Origin: CAWGJC01 sp965276665
Lineage (GTDB): Bacteria > Pseudomonadota > Alphaproteobacteria > Acetobacterales > Acetobacteraceae
DNA length: 64,000 nucleotides
NCBI GenBank assembly: GCA_965276665.1
Contig: OZ255620.1
Span: forward strand, 2,232,001 to 2,296,000
Reading direction: 5' to 3'
Positions within the stretch are counted from its first letter, which is position 1, and each line of letters starts with the position of its first letter. The position numbers were made by a program, and so were the translations under genes. Positions 26,150-35,004 of the stretch are shown here, piece by piece. A model generated the notes under the pieces. That model ran no database searches, was not told the DNA's origin, and saw nothing but the letters and a program-made list of their open reading frames with translations.

Positions 26150-27037
26150 ATGAGCGGTGCGGCCGACACGATGATGGTCACGCCGGCGCGGCGCGGCGTC
26201 CGGCCGCCGCGCGCGCTGATCATCGGCCTCCTGCTGCTCGCCGTGATCCTCGCCGTGGCGATCTTTGCGGAGGAGCTGGCACCGCAAGGACCCTACGCGC
26301 AGCATCTCGCGCAACGGCGCATCCCGCCGGTCTGGCACGCCTGGATCTGGAGCGATGCACGCGCCGGCTGGGCGCACCCCCTCGGCACCGACAAGGTCGG
26401 ACGCGACATCTGGGCGCGCATCGCCTTCGGCGCGCGCATCTCGCTCGCGATCGGGTTCGGCGCCGCCGCCGTGTCGACCATGCTCGGCGTCGCGATCGGC
26501 GTGGCGGCGGGGTTCTGGGGCGGACGCGTGGATGCGGCGGCGAGCTTTCTGATCCAGACGCGGCTCGCGATGCCGATCATGCTGGTGGCGCTCGCGGCGA
26601 TCTCGACCTTCGGCGGCTCCTTCGCCACGATGATCACGGTGCTGAGCCTCCTGCTCTGGGATCGTGCGGCGGTGATGACGCGGAGCGCCACGCAGCAATT
26701 GCGGGAGCGCGACTTCGTGCGCGCCGCGCGCGCGCTCGGCTGCGGCGAGCTTCGCATCGTGCTGACCGAGATCCTGCCCAATCTGCGCAACGGCATCGCG
26801 GTCATCTTCTCGATCGAGCTCGGGAATGCGGTGCTGCTGGAAGCCGCGCTGTCCTTCCTCGGTCTCGGCATCCGGCCGCCCGCGCCGTCCTGGGGATTGA
26901 TGCTGGCGGAGGCGAAGGAAGACATCTTCTTCTCTCCCTGGGCGATCACCATTCCGGGCGCCGCCTTGTTCCTGCTCGTGCTGAGCGCGAGCCTGATCGG
27001 GGACGGGTTGCAGGATCTCCGCGCCGGGGCGTCGTGA
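26150..27037 (+). CDS. ABC transporter permease, DppC-like
   Basis: A 295-residue permease, partner of the DppB-like subunit. A cytoplasmic N-terminus of about 20 residues precedes the first helix ALIIGLLLLAVILAVAIFAE. The family block HPLGTDKVGRDIWARIAFGA is at about residues 77-96, and the EAA loop LRERDFVRAARALGCGELRI at about 184-203. The ATG at 26150 starts one base after the preceding stop. Its end overlaps the next ATPase gene by four bases (GTGA). Confidence 0.93.
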   Translation: MSGAADTMMVTPARRGVRPPRALIIGLLLLAVILAVAIFAEELAPQGPYAQHLAQRRIPPVWHAWIWSDARAGWAHPLGTDKVGRDIWARIAFGARISLAIGFGAAAVSTMLGVAIGVAAGFWGGRVDAAASFLIQTRLAMPIMLVALAAISTFGGSFATMITVLSLLLWDRAAVMTRSATQQLRERDFVRAARALGCGELRIVLTEILPNLRNGIAVIFSIELGNAVLLEAALSFLGLGIRPPAPSWGLMLAEAKEDIFFSPWAITIPGAALFLLVLSASLIGDGLQDLRAGAS

Positions 27038-28002
27038 CCGGGCTGCTCGCCGTGGAGGCGCTGCATGTGCAGCTCGGCCGCGTGCATGCGGTGCGCGGCA
27101 TCTCCTTCACCCTCGCCGCGGGCGAGACGCTCTGCATCGTGGGCGAATCCGGCTGCGGCAAATCGACCGCCGCGCTCGCCCTGATGGGCCTCCTGCCCGA
27201 GGACACGGAGTGCTTCGCGCATCGTCTCGCCTTTGAGGGGCGCGATCTGCGCGCGCTTTCCGATACCGCGATGTCGGATCTGCGCGGCGACCGAATCGCG
27301 ATGGTGTTCCAGGAACCCGCCAATGCGCTGAACCCGGCCTATACGATCGGCGATCAGCTCGGCGAGGCGTGGTTGCGGCATCGCGGGGGCGGGCGGACGG
27401 AGGCGCGGACACGGGCGCTCGACCTGCTGCGGCGGGTCGGCGTCACCGGGCTGCCCGACCGGCTCGGACAATATCCGCACCAGCTTTCCGGCGGTCTCTG
27501 CCAGCGCGTGATGATCGCGATGGCGCTGATCTGCGGCCCGCGCCTGCTGATCGCTGACGAGCCCACCACGGCGCTCGACGTCACCATCCAGGCGCAGGTG
27601 CTGCGCCTGCTGCGGGCCTTGCAGGCGGAGTTCGAGCTCGGGATCCTGCTGATCACGCACAATCTCGGGGTGGTCTCGCGCGTGGCCGATCGGGTCGCGG
27701 TGATGTATGCCGGGACATTCATGGAGACCGCGCCCGCGCGTGCCCTGTTCCGCGCGCCGATGCATCCCTACACGCGCGGCCTGCTCGCCGCATTGCCCAC
27801 ACCTGGTGCGAAATCCGGCGCACGTCTCGCCGCGATCGGCGGCGCGGTGCCGGATCTGACCCAGCCGCTCACCGGCTGCGCGTTCCGTACGCGCTGCCCG
27901 CATGCGCGCGCGGCCTGCGCGGCGCCGGAGATCCCGGAATTCGAACCGGCTCCGGGGCATCGCTATCGTTGCGTGCGGCCGCCGGAGGAGGCAGCTTCAT
28001 GA
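27034..28002 (+). CDS. ABC transporter ATP-binding protein, DppD-like
   Basis: A 322-residue ATPase. Walker A is GESGCGKS at residues 38-45; the signature, usually LSGGM/QRQ, is here LSGGLCQR; Walker B is LLIADEPTTALD. The C-terminal oligopeptide-transporter extension has the Cys-rich GCAFRTRCPHARAAC at about 279-293, which in this family can bind an iron-sulfur cluster or stabilise the dimer. The GTG start overlaps the permease stop. Works as a heterodimer with the following ATPase. Confidence 0.93.
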   Translation: MTGLLAVEALHVQLGRVHAVRGISFTLAAGETLCIVGESGCGKSTAALALMGLLPEDTECFAHRLAFEGRDLRALSDTAMSDLRGDRIAMVFQEPANALNPAYTIGDQLGEAWLRHRGGGRTEARTRALDLLRRVGVTGLPDRLGQYPHQLSGGLCQRVMIAMALICGPRLLIADEPTTALDVTIQAQVLRLLRALQAEFELGILLITHNLGVVSRVADRVAVMYAGTFMETAPARALFRAPMHPYTRGLLAALPTPGAKSGARLAAIGGAVPDLTQPLTGCAFRTRCPHARAACAAPEIPEFEPAPGHRYRCVRPPEEAAS

Positions 28003-28955
28003 GCACCGTGCCTCTGCTGGAAGCCCGCGGCATCGACATCACCTTCTCGCTCCGGCGCGGATTGCTGCACGGCAACGGCCGCGTATTGGCGGTGCGCGGC
28101 GTCTCCCTCGCGCTGCATCGCGGCGGCGTGCTCGGCATCGTCGGCGAGTCCGGCAGCGGAAAATCCACGCTGGCGCTCGCGATGCTCGGCCTGCTGCCCC
28201 CCGATTCCGGCGAGGTGTTGATCGACGGCGCGCCGATCGCCTCGCTCGGCCGCGCGCGTCTGGCGCGGCTCGTGCAGCCGGTGTTCCAGAACCCCAATGC
28301 GGCGCTCAATCCGGCGCGACGCATCGGGCCGACGATCCGCCAGCCGCTCGACATCCACCGCATCGGCGGCCGCGCCGCGCGGCGCGAGGCGGTGCGGCTG
28401 GCCATGCAGCGCGTCGGGCTGCCGGCGCGGCTCGAGCACGCGTTGCCGGCCGAGCTCTCGGGCGGCCAGCGGCAGCGCGTCGCCATCGCGCGCGCCATCG
28501 TGCTGCGACCCAAGGTGCTGATCTGCGACGAGCCGACCTCCGCGCTCGACGTCTCCGTGCAGGCGCAAATCCTCAACCTCCTGCAGGATCTGCGCGAGCA
28601 GGACGAGCTGAGCTACGTCGTCATCAGCCATAATCTCGCGGTGATCGAACATGTCGCGACGGAGGTGGCGGTGATGTATCTCGGCCGCATCGTCGAGCAG
28701 GCGCCGGCGCGCGCGCTGTTCGAGACGCCGCTGCATCCGTATTCGCAATCGTTGCAGCGCGCGATGCTGACGCCCGATCCGGATCTCGGTCTGCCCGATC
28801 TGGGGGAGGAACCGTCCTCCGCCGTGCCGGTGAACGGCTGCCCGTACGCGCCGCGCTGTCCGCACGCGATGGCGATCTGCCGCGAGGAGATGCCGGCGCT
28901 GCGGAATTTTGGCGCGCACCTCATCGCCTGCCATTTGCACGCAGGTCCGAAATAG
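27999..28955 (+). CDS. ABC transporter ATP-binding protein, DppF-like
   Basis: A 318-residue ATPase, the second half of the ATPase pair. Walker A is GESGSGKS at about residues 49-56, the signature LSGGQRQR and Walker B VLICDEPTSALD. The C-terminal GCPYAPRCPHAMAIC again gives a four-Cys-type motif. The ATG at 27999 overlaps the previous stop (ATGA) and is preceded by GGAGGAGG. It ends the dipeptide-type importer operon. Confidence 0.93.
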   Translation: MSTVPLLEARGIDITFSLRRGLLHGNGRVLAVRGVSLALHRGGVLGIVGESGSGKSTLALAMLGLLPPDSGEVLIDGAPIASLGRARLARLVQPVFQNPNAALNPARRIGPTIRQPLDIHRIGGRAARREAVRLAMQRVGLPARLEHALPAELSGGQRQRVAIARAIVLRPKVLICDEPTSALDVSVQAQILNLLQDLREQDELSYVVISHNLAVIEHVATEVAVMYLGRIVEQAPARALFETPLHPYSQSLQRAMLTPDPDLGLPDLGEEPSSAVPVNGCPYAPRCPHAMAICREEMPALRNFGAHLIACHLHAGPK

Positions 28956-29060
28956 ACGCCACGCCAGAGAGCCCGCCTCCACTCTGGCCCATGCCAGCTT
29001 CCACTGCTATTTCGGTCGAGGGCGCGATCCGCCGCGTCATTCCGGGAGTTCCGTCGCATC

Positions 29061-29690
29061 ATGGCCGTCAAGCTCGACCATATCCTGCTCGGCGTTCCGG
29101 ATCTCGACGCCGGTTCGACGCTCTTCGCGGAGCTCACCGGCGTGCGGCCGGTGACGGGGGGTTCGCATCCCGGCTTCGGCACGCGCAATCGGCTGGTGTC
29201 GCTCGCGTCGGACGTGTTCTTCGAGCTGATCGCGCCGGACCCCGCGCAGGAGATCAAGGGCAAGACGCGCGCCGAGACAATCGCGGTGCTGCCTTCCCCG
29301 AAATTGCTGACCTTCGCGGTCCAGACCTCCGACATGGCGGAGACGCGCGCGCTCGCGCGGGAGGCCGGGCTTGCGGTGGGCGAGCCCGTCGCGATGAGCC
29401 GCACGCGCCCGGACGGGGTGCGGCTCGACTGGATCGTGTGCCATTTCTCGCTGCCCGGCTACGCGGACGCGATTCCCTTCGCGATCGACTGGCAGGGCAG
29501 CCCGCATCCCGCGGGCACCACGCCAGGCGGATGCACGGTGAAGAGCTTCACCGTGACGCACCCGAGGCCGGAGGGCCTGCTGAGCGCCTACCGCGCGCTG
29601 GGCATCGGAATCCCGGTGCGGCCCGGCATGCGCAGCGGGCTTGTCCTGGTGCTCGACACCCCGAAGGGCGAGCTCTGCCTGCTGGGCTGA
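29061..29690 (+). CDS. VOC-fold (glyoxalase-like) protein
   Basis: A 209-residue protein of the glyoxalase-like (Glyoxalase_3) type within the vicinal-oxygen-chelate superfamily. The N-terminus MAVKLDHILLGVPDLDAGST is the classic first beta-alpha unit with the metal-binding His near residue 7. The next potential metal contact is FFELIAP near residues 53-59. Members include ring-cleavage enzymes, lyases and resistance proteins; no substrate can be named. It lies 105 bases after the ABC operon in the same direction and could be its last gene or stand alone. Confidence 0.8.
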   Translation: MAVKLDHILLGVPDLDAGSTLFAELTGVRPVTGGSHPGFGTRNRLVSLASDVFFELIAPDPAQEIKGKTRAETIAVLPSPKLLTFAVQTSDMAETRALAREAGLAVGEPVAMSRTRPDGVRLDWIVCHFSLPGYADAIPFAIDWQGSPHPAGTTPGGCTVKSFTVTHPRPEGLLSAYRALGIGIPVRPGMRSGLVLVLDTPKGELCLLG

Positions 29691-29925
29691 TCGCGGGCAA
29701 TCTAACCCTGAGCTAACCGCTATCCCCCACCTGAGACGGGTGCCACGCGGGCCGGCCTGAGGCCGTCCGGCAGCGTGTTGCGATTTTGCCACGATCTACG
29801 GCAGTTACACTGCCCCATATTGCAGAGCAGCATGCAGGGGATTATGTTGCACCGCAGCAAACGCAAGCAGCTTGCGACCCGGAAAACCGATGGGCGCCGC
29901 TCGCTGCCTCCCTAGGAGTGCTACA

Positions 29926-30156
29926 ATGTCGGCTTCGCTTAACACCTTCGACGGCCTGTCGCAGTCGGTCGGGTCCACCCAGACGGCGGCCCAGACTGGC
30001 GGCTATGACGGCATCCTCGGAGGCGTCCGCCTCTATTTCGCCCGCAAGCACGCGATCGCGCGCCTGAACAAGCTGCACGACCATGTGCTGGCCGATATCG
30101 GGATCGAGCGCGAGAAGATCAACGAGATCGTCCATCGCAACCTGCGCCGGGCCTGA
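29926..30156 (+). CDS. DUF1127 (YjiS-like) small protein
   Basis: A 76-residue protein with the conserved C-terminal DUF1127 helix block HAIARLNKLHDHVLADIGIE followed by REKINEIVHRN. Small Arg-rich DUF1127 proteins are common in alphaproteobacteria, and in some species they modulate RNA turnover and phosphate or carbon metabolism. The N-terminal 30 residues are Ser/Gly/Thr-rich and probably disordered. TAGGAG lies about seven bases before the ATG. The 235 bases upstream contain no other gene. A strong hairpin at 30202-30242 follows. Confidence 0.88.
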   Translation: MSASLNTFDGLSQSVGSTQTAAQTGGYDGILGGVRLYFARKHAIARLNKLHDHVLADIGIEREKINEIVHRNLRRA

Positions 30157-30201
30157 TCGAAGGCCGCCTCCTCCGGGAAGGGCCTTTTGCTGCCTGATGT
30201 C

Positions 30202-30242
30202 GCCCGGACGCCCTGGCCCCTGCGCCAGCACGGCGTCCGGGC
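30202..30242. terminator. Hairpin between convergent genes, candidate bidirectional terminator
   Basis: Perfect 11-bp arms GCCCGGACGCC (30202-30212) and GGCGTCCGGGC (30232-30242) with a 19-nt loop. There is no clear T-run on either side. It lies between the DUF1127 gene and the convergent sugar permease gene, and overlaps the first base of the latter's stop codon. Confidence 0.6.
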
Positions 30243-31072
30243 TAGGCCTTCAAACCGGCGGCCGCCAGAAAACCCTGCGCAACCCGGTTCTGGAACAGCA
30301 GATACAGCAGCGCCACCGGCAGGCCGCCCAGCACCGCCATCGCCATATTGGCCGCGTTGTGGATGCCGAATTCCGATTGCACCTGAGTGAGGCCGACCGG
30401 GATGGTCATCATCCTCGGCGAGGTGATCACCAGGAAGGGCCAGAGAAAGTTGTTCCAGGAGGCGATGAACACGACGATCGCCACCGCGCTGACGATCCCG
30501 CTGCTGATCGGCAGATAGATCCGCCACAGAATCTGCATCTCGCCCGCCCCGTCGAGCACCGCCGCCTCGCGGAATTCATGCGGGACCTGGTCGAAGAAAC
30601 GCTTGAAGATGAAGAGCGCGAGCGGCGTCGTGAGCTGCGGCAGGATGATGCCGAGATAGGTGTTCACCAGGCCCAGCCGGTTCATGAACTGGAAGAGCGG
30701 GATCACCAGCGATTCGAACGGCACCATGATGCTGGCGAGGAACAGCCAGAATAACGCGCGGCCGCCGGGGAAATCCAGCTGCGAGAAGCCGTAGGCCGCG
30801 AGCGAGGAGAGCGCGATCGTCGCCAGGGTGACCAGCAGCGAGACGATCATGCTGTTGACGTACCAGCCCAGCAGGCCGCTCGACCCCAGGACCGATACAA
30901 AGGCATCCAGCGTCACCGGGCGGGGAATCCAGCTCGGCACCATCTCGATGGTCTGGAACTCCTGCTTGAGCGCGGTGTCCAGCGCCCAGAGCAAAGGATA
31001 GAGCCAGGCCAGCGCGAGGAGCAGCGTCAGGACCGCGACGGGTACGGCCAGCAGGGTGCGGCGGCGCGGCAT
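30242..31072 (-). CDS. Sugar ABC transporter permease, MalG-like
   Basis: A 276-residue permease of the carbohydrate uptake 1 family. The first helix is LLAVPVAVLTLLLALAWLYP, and six segments follow overall. The EAA loop is VPHEFREAAVLDGAGEMQIL near residues 181-200. The ATG at 31072 was picked because it lies two bases after the stop of the partner permease; the open frame continues upstream through that gene. It is the last gene of the leftward arabinofuranosidase operon. Confidence 0.92.
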   Translation of the reverse strand: MPRRRTLLAVPVAVLTLLLALAWLYPLLWALDTALKQEFQTIEMVPSWIPRPVTLDAFVSVLGSSGLLGWYVNSMIVSLLVTLATIALSSLAAYGFSQLDFPGGRALFWLFLASIMVPFESLVIPLFQFMNRLGLVNTYLGIILPQLTTPLALFIFKRFFDQVPHEFREAAVLDGAGEMQILWRIYLPISSGIVSAVAIVVFIASWNNFLWPFLVITSPRMMTIPVGLTQVQSEFGIHNAANMAMAVLGGLPVALLYLLFQNRVAQGFLAAAGLKA

Positions 31073-31074
31073 GC

Positions 31075-31980
31075 TCAGCGCCCCCTGCCGGCCGCGAACA
31101 ACTTCGCCTGCGCCGCCGAGACGATCACGATGACGACGAAGATCGCGACGGCGATGGTCGAGGCGTAGCCGGTGTCGAGACCGGTGAAGCCGGTGTCGTA
31201 CATGTATTCGAGCAGCACCCGTGTCGAGGTGCCCGGGCCGCCGGCGGTCAGCAGATAGACTTGCGAGAAGATTTTCAACGACGCGATCGCCTGCAGCAGC
31301 ACCACGAGCGATGTCGTCGGCCATAGCAGCGGCCAGACCACGTGACGGAACACCTGCCAAGGGCTCGCGCCGTCCAGCTCCGCCGCCTGCCTGACATCCT
31401 GCGGCACCGACTGCAACCCGGCGATGAACAGCAGCATGTTGAACCCGACCGTCCACCACACGGTGACGCCGGCGACCGAGGGCATCGCCAGGGTGGTGTC
31501 GTCGAGCCAGGCGGTATCGCCCCCGAGCATATGGTTGACGAGGCCGAAATGCGGATTGAGCAGCCAGGCCCAGATCACCGTCACGACGCTGACCGGCAGG
31601 ATGTAGGGCAGGAAGAACGCCGCCTGCGCCACGCCGCGCAGCCGCCGCATGCGCAGCACCAGCAGCGCGAGCAGCAGCCCGATCAGCACCAGCGGCACCA
31701 CGGTCAGCACGACGAACAGGAACGTATGCGCGAGCGCGCCCCAGAAGGCCGGATCACGCACGAGGCGCGCGTAATTCCCGATACCGGCAAATGCGCCAGT
31801 CGGGTTGCCGAGCCGGGTATGGGTGAAGCTCAGCACAAAGAGCTGCACAAGCGGATAGGCGAAGAACACCAGATAGACCGTGGCGAAAGGCCCGACGAAC
31901 CAGAGCGCGGTGGCGCGGCTCGGCCGCCGCCGCATGGATGCGGTGCGAACGCCCCCTGGCATCGCGCGCCGTTCCGTCAT
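31075..31980 (-). CDS. Sugar ABC transporter permease, MalF-like
   Basis: A 301-residue permease. A basic cytoplasmic N-terminus is followed by FVGPFATVYLVFFAYPLVQL and five more hydrophobic segments. The EAA loop reads VPQDVRQAAELDGASPWQVF at about residues 199-218. The ATG at 31980 starts one base after the stop of the binding-protein gene. It forms the heterodimeric channel with the MalG-like subunit. No ATPase gene is in this operon, so a shared sugar ATPase (MsmK/UgpC type) encoded elsewhere must energise it. Confidence 0.92.
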   Translation of the reverse strand: MTERRAMPGGVRTASMRRRPSRATALWFVGPFATVYLVFFAYPLVQLFVLSFTHTRLGNPTGAFAGIGNYARLVRDPAFWGALAHTFLFVVLTVVPLVLIGLLLALLVLRMRRLRGVAQAAFFLPYILPVSVVTVIWAWLLNPHFGLVNHMLGGDTAWLDDTTLAMPSVAGVTVWWTVGFNMLLFIAGLQSVPQDVRQAAELDGASPWQVFRHVVWPLLWPTTSLVVLLQAIASLKIFSQVYLLTAGGPGTSTRVLLEYMYDTGFTGLDTGYASTIAVAIFVVIVIVSAAQAKLFAAGRGR

Positions 31981-31981
31981 G

Positions 31982-33262
31982 CTAGCGCTTCGTCTGGGCG
32001 ACACCCTCGGAGAATTGCGTCATCGCCTGGTCGGGCGGCATCAACCCGGTCGCGCCGGAATTCAAGTACCGCCCCGCGAGTTGATACAGCGGCCCCGCGA
32101 CACCCGCGTACCAGACATCCGGATCGTACGACACTTCGTCGGCGGCGGCGCGATATTCGTTGTTCGGATACATCTGCAGATAGGCCGTCGACTGCGTCAC
32201 CGGCAGATAGGCGGGGATATGGCCGCCCTCCGCCCAGGTCATCGCGTGCTTCTCGACATAGGCGACGAATTGCAGCACCGCCGCCAGCTTCGCCGGCGAC
32301 ACCGTATTGGCTTTCCCCGGCATCGCGAAACTATGGCTGTCGGCCCATGCAGCCGCGGAGTGATACAGTTTCGGCAGCGGCAGGATCGCGTAGTCGAAGG
32401 TCAGCTGGTGCTTGGCCTGCGCATCGACCAGCGTCGGTCGGTTCCAGTCTCCGGCGAGCATGAAGCCGGAGCGGCCGCTGAGGAACAGGCCGGGCGCCGT
32501 CGTCGAATCGATCTTGCCCATCATCAATCCGCTCTTGACCCAGTCCGCCATGGCGGAGAGCGCGACGGTGCCGGCCTTTTCGAAGGCCGCATTGTCGCCG
32601 GCCCCGACCTGCGCATCCTGCTGGCGCAAAAGCGAGTACCAGACGCGCCACACATCCGCGGCGGTCGCGTCCGAGGCGAAGATCATGCCGAAGGCGCCGG
32701 TCTTGTCGTGGATCGCCCGCATGTCGGCATCAAAATCGGCCATCGAGGTGATCGGCTTGAGCGCGCCGGCGGCATCCGTCAGCCCGGCGCGTTTCGCGAG
32801 CGTCAGGTTGACGTAGAGCACAAGCATGTGCGTATCCAGCGGCACCGCGTAGAGCTTGCCGTCGACATGCGCCTGATCCCAGGCATGCGGCGCAAAATCC
32901 GCCTGCTGCAGCCCGACGCTCGCGAGCTCCTCCTGCGTGATCGGCCGCAGCAGGCCTTCGGCGCCCCAATCGGCCATGCGCGAGAGATGGAAGGAGAACA
33001 CGTCCGGCGGATTTCCCGACAGCACCGCGGTGCGCAGCTTGGTGTAGAAAGGGAGGCCCCATTGCAGCGTCGTCGCCTCGACCTTGATCTTGTCCTGGCT
33101 GTCGTTGAAGCCTTTCACCAACTCGTTCATCCGGCCGCCATCGCCGCCGGTGAAGAAATTCCAATAGGCAAGGTTGACGGGCTGCGCCCATGCCGCCGTG
33201 GTGCACAATCCGACCCACGACGCCAAGGCGAGCGCGGCCAGCACCGCTGTAAGTTTCCGCAT
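31982..33262 (-). CDS. Sugar ABC transporter substrate-binding protein
   Basis: A 426-residue extracellular solute-binding protein of family 1. The signal peptide is MRKLTAVLAALALASWVGLC followed by TTAAWAQ. The mature start, PVNLAYWNFFTGGDGGRMNE, is typical of sugar binders. GGAGG lies upstream of the ATG at 33262. It stands between the arabinofuranosidase and the two permeases, so arabinose or arabino-oligosaccharides are likely ligands; that rests on context. Confidence 0.92.
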   Translation of the reverse strand: MRKLTAVLAALALASWVGLCTTAAWAQPVNLAYWNFFTGGDGGRMNELVKGFNDSQDKIKVEATTLQWGLPFYTKLRTAVLSGNPPDVFSFHLSRMADWGAEGLLRPITQEELASVGLQQADFAPHAWDQAHVDGKLYAVPLDTHMLVLYVNLTLAKRAGLTDAAGALKPITSMADFDADMRAIHDKTGAFGMIFASDATAADVWRVWYSLLRQQDAQVGAGDNAAFEKAGTVALSAMADWVKSGLMMGKIDSTTAPGLFLSGRSGFMLAGDWNRPTLVDAQAKHQLTFDYAILPLPKLYHSAAAWADSHSFAMPGKANTVSPAKLAAVLQFVAYVEKHAMTWAEGGHIPAYLPVTQSTAYLQMYPNNEYRAAADEVSYDPDVWYAGVAGPLYQLAGRYLNSGATGLMPPDQAMTQFSEGVAQTKR

Positions 33263-33311
33263 CGTTTCCTCCCTCGCCCCGTGTTTGCCGCGGGGCCGTC
33301 CTGCCGGCTTT

Positions 33312-34859
33312 CTAGGCGATCGCATCCAGCCGGATCACCGACCACGAGGCGGCCGGCAGCACCGCGCGCAGCACATTGTCCCGCAACGTGGCGTCCGCCA
33401 GCGCGACCGGCCGGATCCGATCCGGCGCGGCGGCACTGTTCGCCGCCTGGAGATCGCCGTCATGGAGCGTGGTCGCCTCTCCGACACGCAGCCCGCCAAA
33501 GCCGCCGATGCGCAGCTCGAGCCGCATCGCGTCGTCGAGGCAGCGGTTCAGCGCGAACAGGCTGAGCCCGCCATCCTCGGTGCCGATCGCCGCAAGCTTC
33601 AGATAGGGCACGGCAGGCAAACGCATGGGGTGATCGGCATCGCCGCGCGGGTCGTTATAGGTGGTGGCGTAGGTCTCGCTATCGACGATGGTGCGCAGCA
33701 CGTCGCCCCTGCCCCACCGGCTCATCTGCGCGAAGGGAAAGAAGATCGTCTGCCGCCAGGCGGGGCCTCCTGTCTCCGTCATGATCGGCGCGATCACGTT
33801 CACGAGCTGCGCCAGGCACGCGGCGCGCACCCGGTCCGCATGGTTGAGCAGCGAAATGCACGCGCCGCCGAACGCCAGCGCGTCCTCCATCGTGTAGATT
33901 TCTTCCAGGATCGGCGGGGCGATCGGCCAGCCCGGCTTGACGCGGTTCTCGCGCGGACGCCGGGTGCGATACCACACATTCCATTCGTCGAAGCTGAGCA
34001 TGATGCGCTTGTCGGAACGGCGCCGGGCGGCGACGCTGTCGGCGATCGCCACCACCTCCTCGATGAAGCTGTCCATCAGGTCGGGGCTGGCCAGGAAAGC
34101 CGGCGTGTCGGCAGCGTAGTTGTTCAGATAGGTGTGCAGAGACAGAAATTCGACGTGATCGAACGTGTGCTCGAGCACCACGCGCTCCCACTCGGCGTAG
34201 CTCGGCATGGTCCGGCCGGATGATCCGCAGGCGGCAAGCTCGACGCCGCCATCCACCCAGCGCATGATCTTCGCGGCCTCGGCGGCGATGCGGCCGTATT
34301 CCTCGGCGGTCTTGGCGCAGGTCTGCCACGGGCCGTCCATCTCGTTGCCGAGACACCAGAACTTCACGCCATGCGGCTGCTCCCAGCCGTGCGCCCGGCG
34401 CAGATCGGACAAGGCGGTGCCCCGCGGATGGTTGCAGTATTCGACGTAGCGCCCCGCCTCGGCGGGACCGCGCGTGCCGAGATTGACCGCCAGCATCGGC
34501 TCGACCGACGCGGCGCGGCACCAATCGATGAATTCATTCGTCCCGAAACTGTTCGGCTCGGTGGAGAACCACGCGTAATCGAGCCGCGCCGGGCGTTGCG
34601 CCATCGGGCCGACGCCATCCTCCCAGTCGTATCCGGAGACGAAATTGCCGCCAGGATAGCGCATGATGGTGGGCGCAAGCTCGCGCACGAGCGCCATGAC
34701 GTCGCCGCGAAAACCGCGCGCATCCGATGTGGGATGTCCGGGCTCGAAGATGCCGCCATAGACGCACCGCCCGAGATGCTCGATGAACGCGCCGAACAGG
34801 CGAGGGTCGGTGCGGCCGATCGTGAAACCCCGGTCGAGCCGGACATGTCCCGTGCGCAC
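33312..34859 (-). CDS. Alpha-L-arabinofuranosidase, glycoside hydrolase family 51
   Basis: A 515-residue retaining arabinofuranosidase of GH51, releasing terminal L-arabinofuranosyl units from arabinan or arabinoxylan fragments. The acid/base is Glu173 in GNEMDG and the nucleophile Glu292 in SFDEWNVW, the two GH51 signatures. The N-terminal LFGAFIEHLGRCVYGGIFEP is also diagnostic. No signal peptide is visible, so it acts in the cytoplasm on imported oligosaccharides, consistent with the ABC importer encoded downstream 49 bases away. It is the first gene of the operon. Confidence 0.95.
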   Translation of the reverse strand: MRTGHVRLDRGFTIGRTDPRLFGAFIEHLGRCVYGGIFEPGHPTSDARGFRGDVMALVRELAPTIMRYPGGNFVSGYDWEDGVGPMAQRPARLDYAWFSTEPNSFGTNEFIDWCRAASVEPMLAVNLGTRGPAEAGRYVEYCNHPRGTALSDLRRAHGWEQPHGVKFWCLGNEMDGPWQTCAKTAEEYGRIAAEAAKIMRWVDGGVELAACGSSGRTMPSYAEWERVVLEHTFDHVEFLSLHTYLNNYAADTPAFLASPDLMDSFIEEVVAIADSVAARRRSDKRIMLSFDEWNVWYRTRRPRENRVKPGWPIAPPILEEIYTMEDALAFGGACISLLNHADRVRAACLAQLVNVIAPIMTETGGPAWRQTIFFPFAQMSRWGRGDVLRTIVDSETYATTYNDPRGDADHPMRLPAVPYLKLAAIGTEDGGLSLFALNRCLDDAMRLELRIGGFGGLRVGEATTLHDGDLQAANSAAAPDRIRPVALADATLRDNVLRAVLPAASWSVIRLDAIA

Positions 34860-34932
34860 GGCGACCCTCCCCTCGCCGGGCTTTGCCGCCCGGCAACCGC
34901 AACTTCGATCGTCGCATTGTTGTATTGGCGGA

Positions 34933-34962
34933 ACCGTATGGGGAAGAGGCGAAAACTGTCAA
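34933..34962 (-). promoter_or_regulatory. Candidate sigma70-type promoter for the arabinofuranosidase operon
   Basis: On the leftward strand a perfect TTGACA (34957-34962) is followed after 18 bases by TACGGT (34933-34938), 74 bases upstream of the GH51 start codon. The -35 is a consensus match but the -10 matches only three of six bases. The AT-richer stretch CCAATACAACAATGCG just downstream could be an operator. Position and orientation fit; no transcription evidence is available. Confidence 0.35.
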
Positions 34963-35004
34963 GCACGGTGCAGACGGGCCGAAAGCCCGGAATCACTTGG
35001 CACC

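Noticed and set aside
30242..31459. 405-residue version of the MalG-like permease
   Set aside because: The upstream 129 residues run through the partner permease gene in another frame and contain no membrane or domain pattern; the ATG at 31072 fits the family length.
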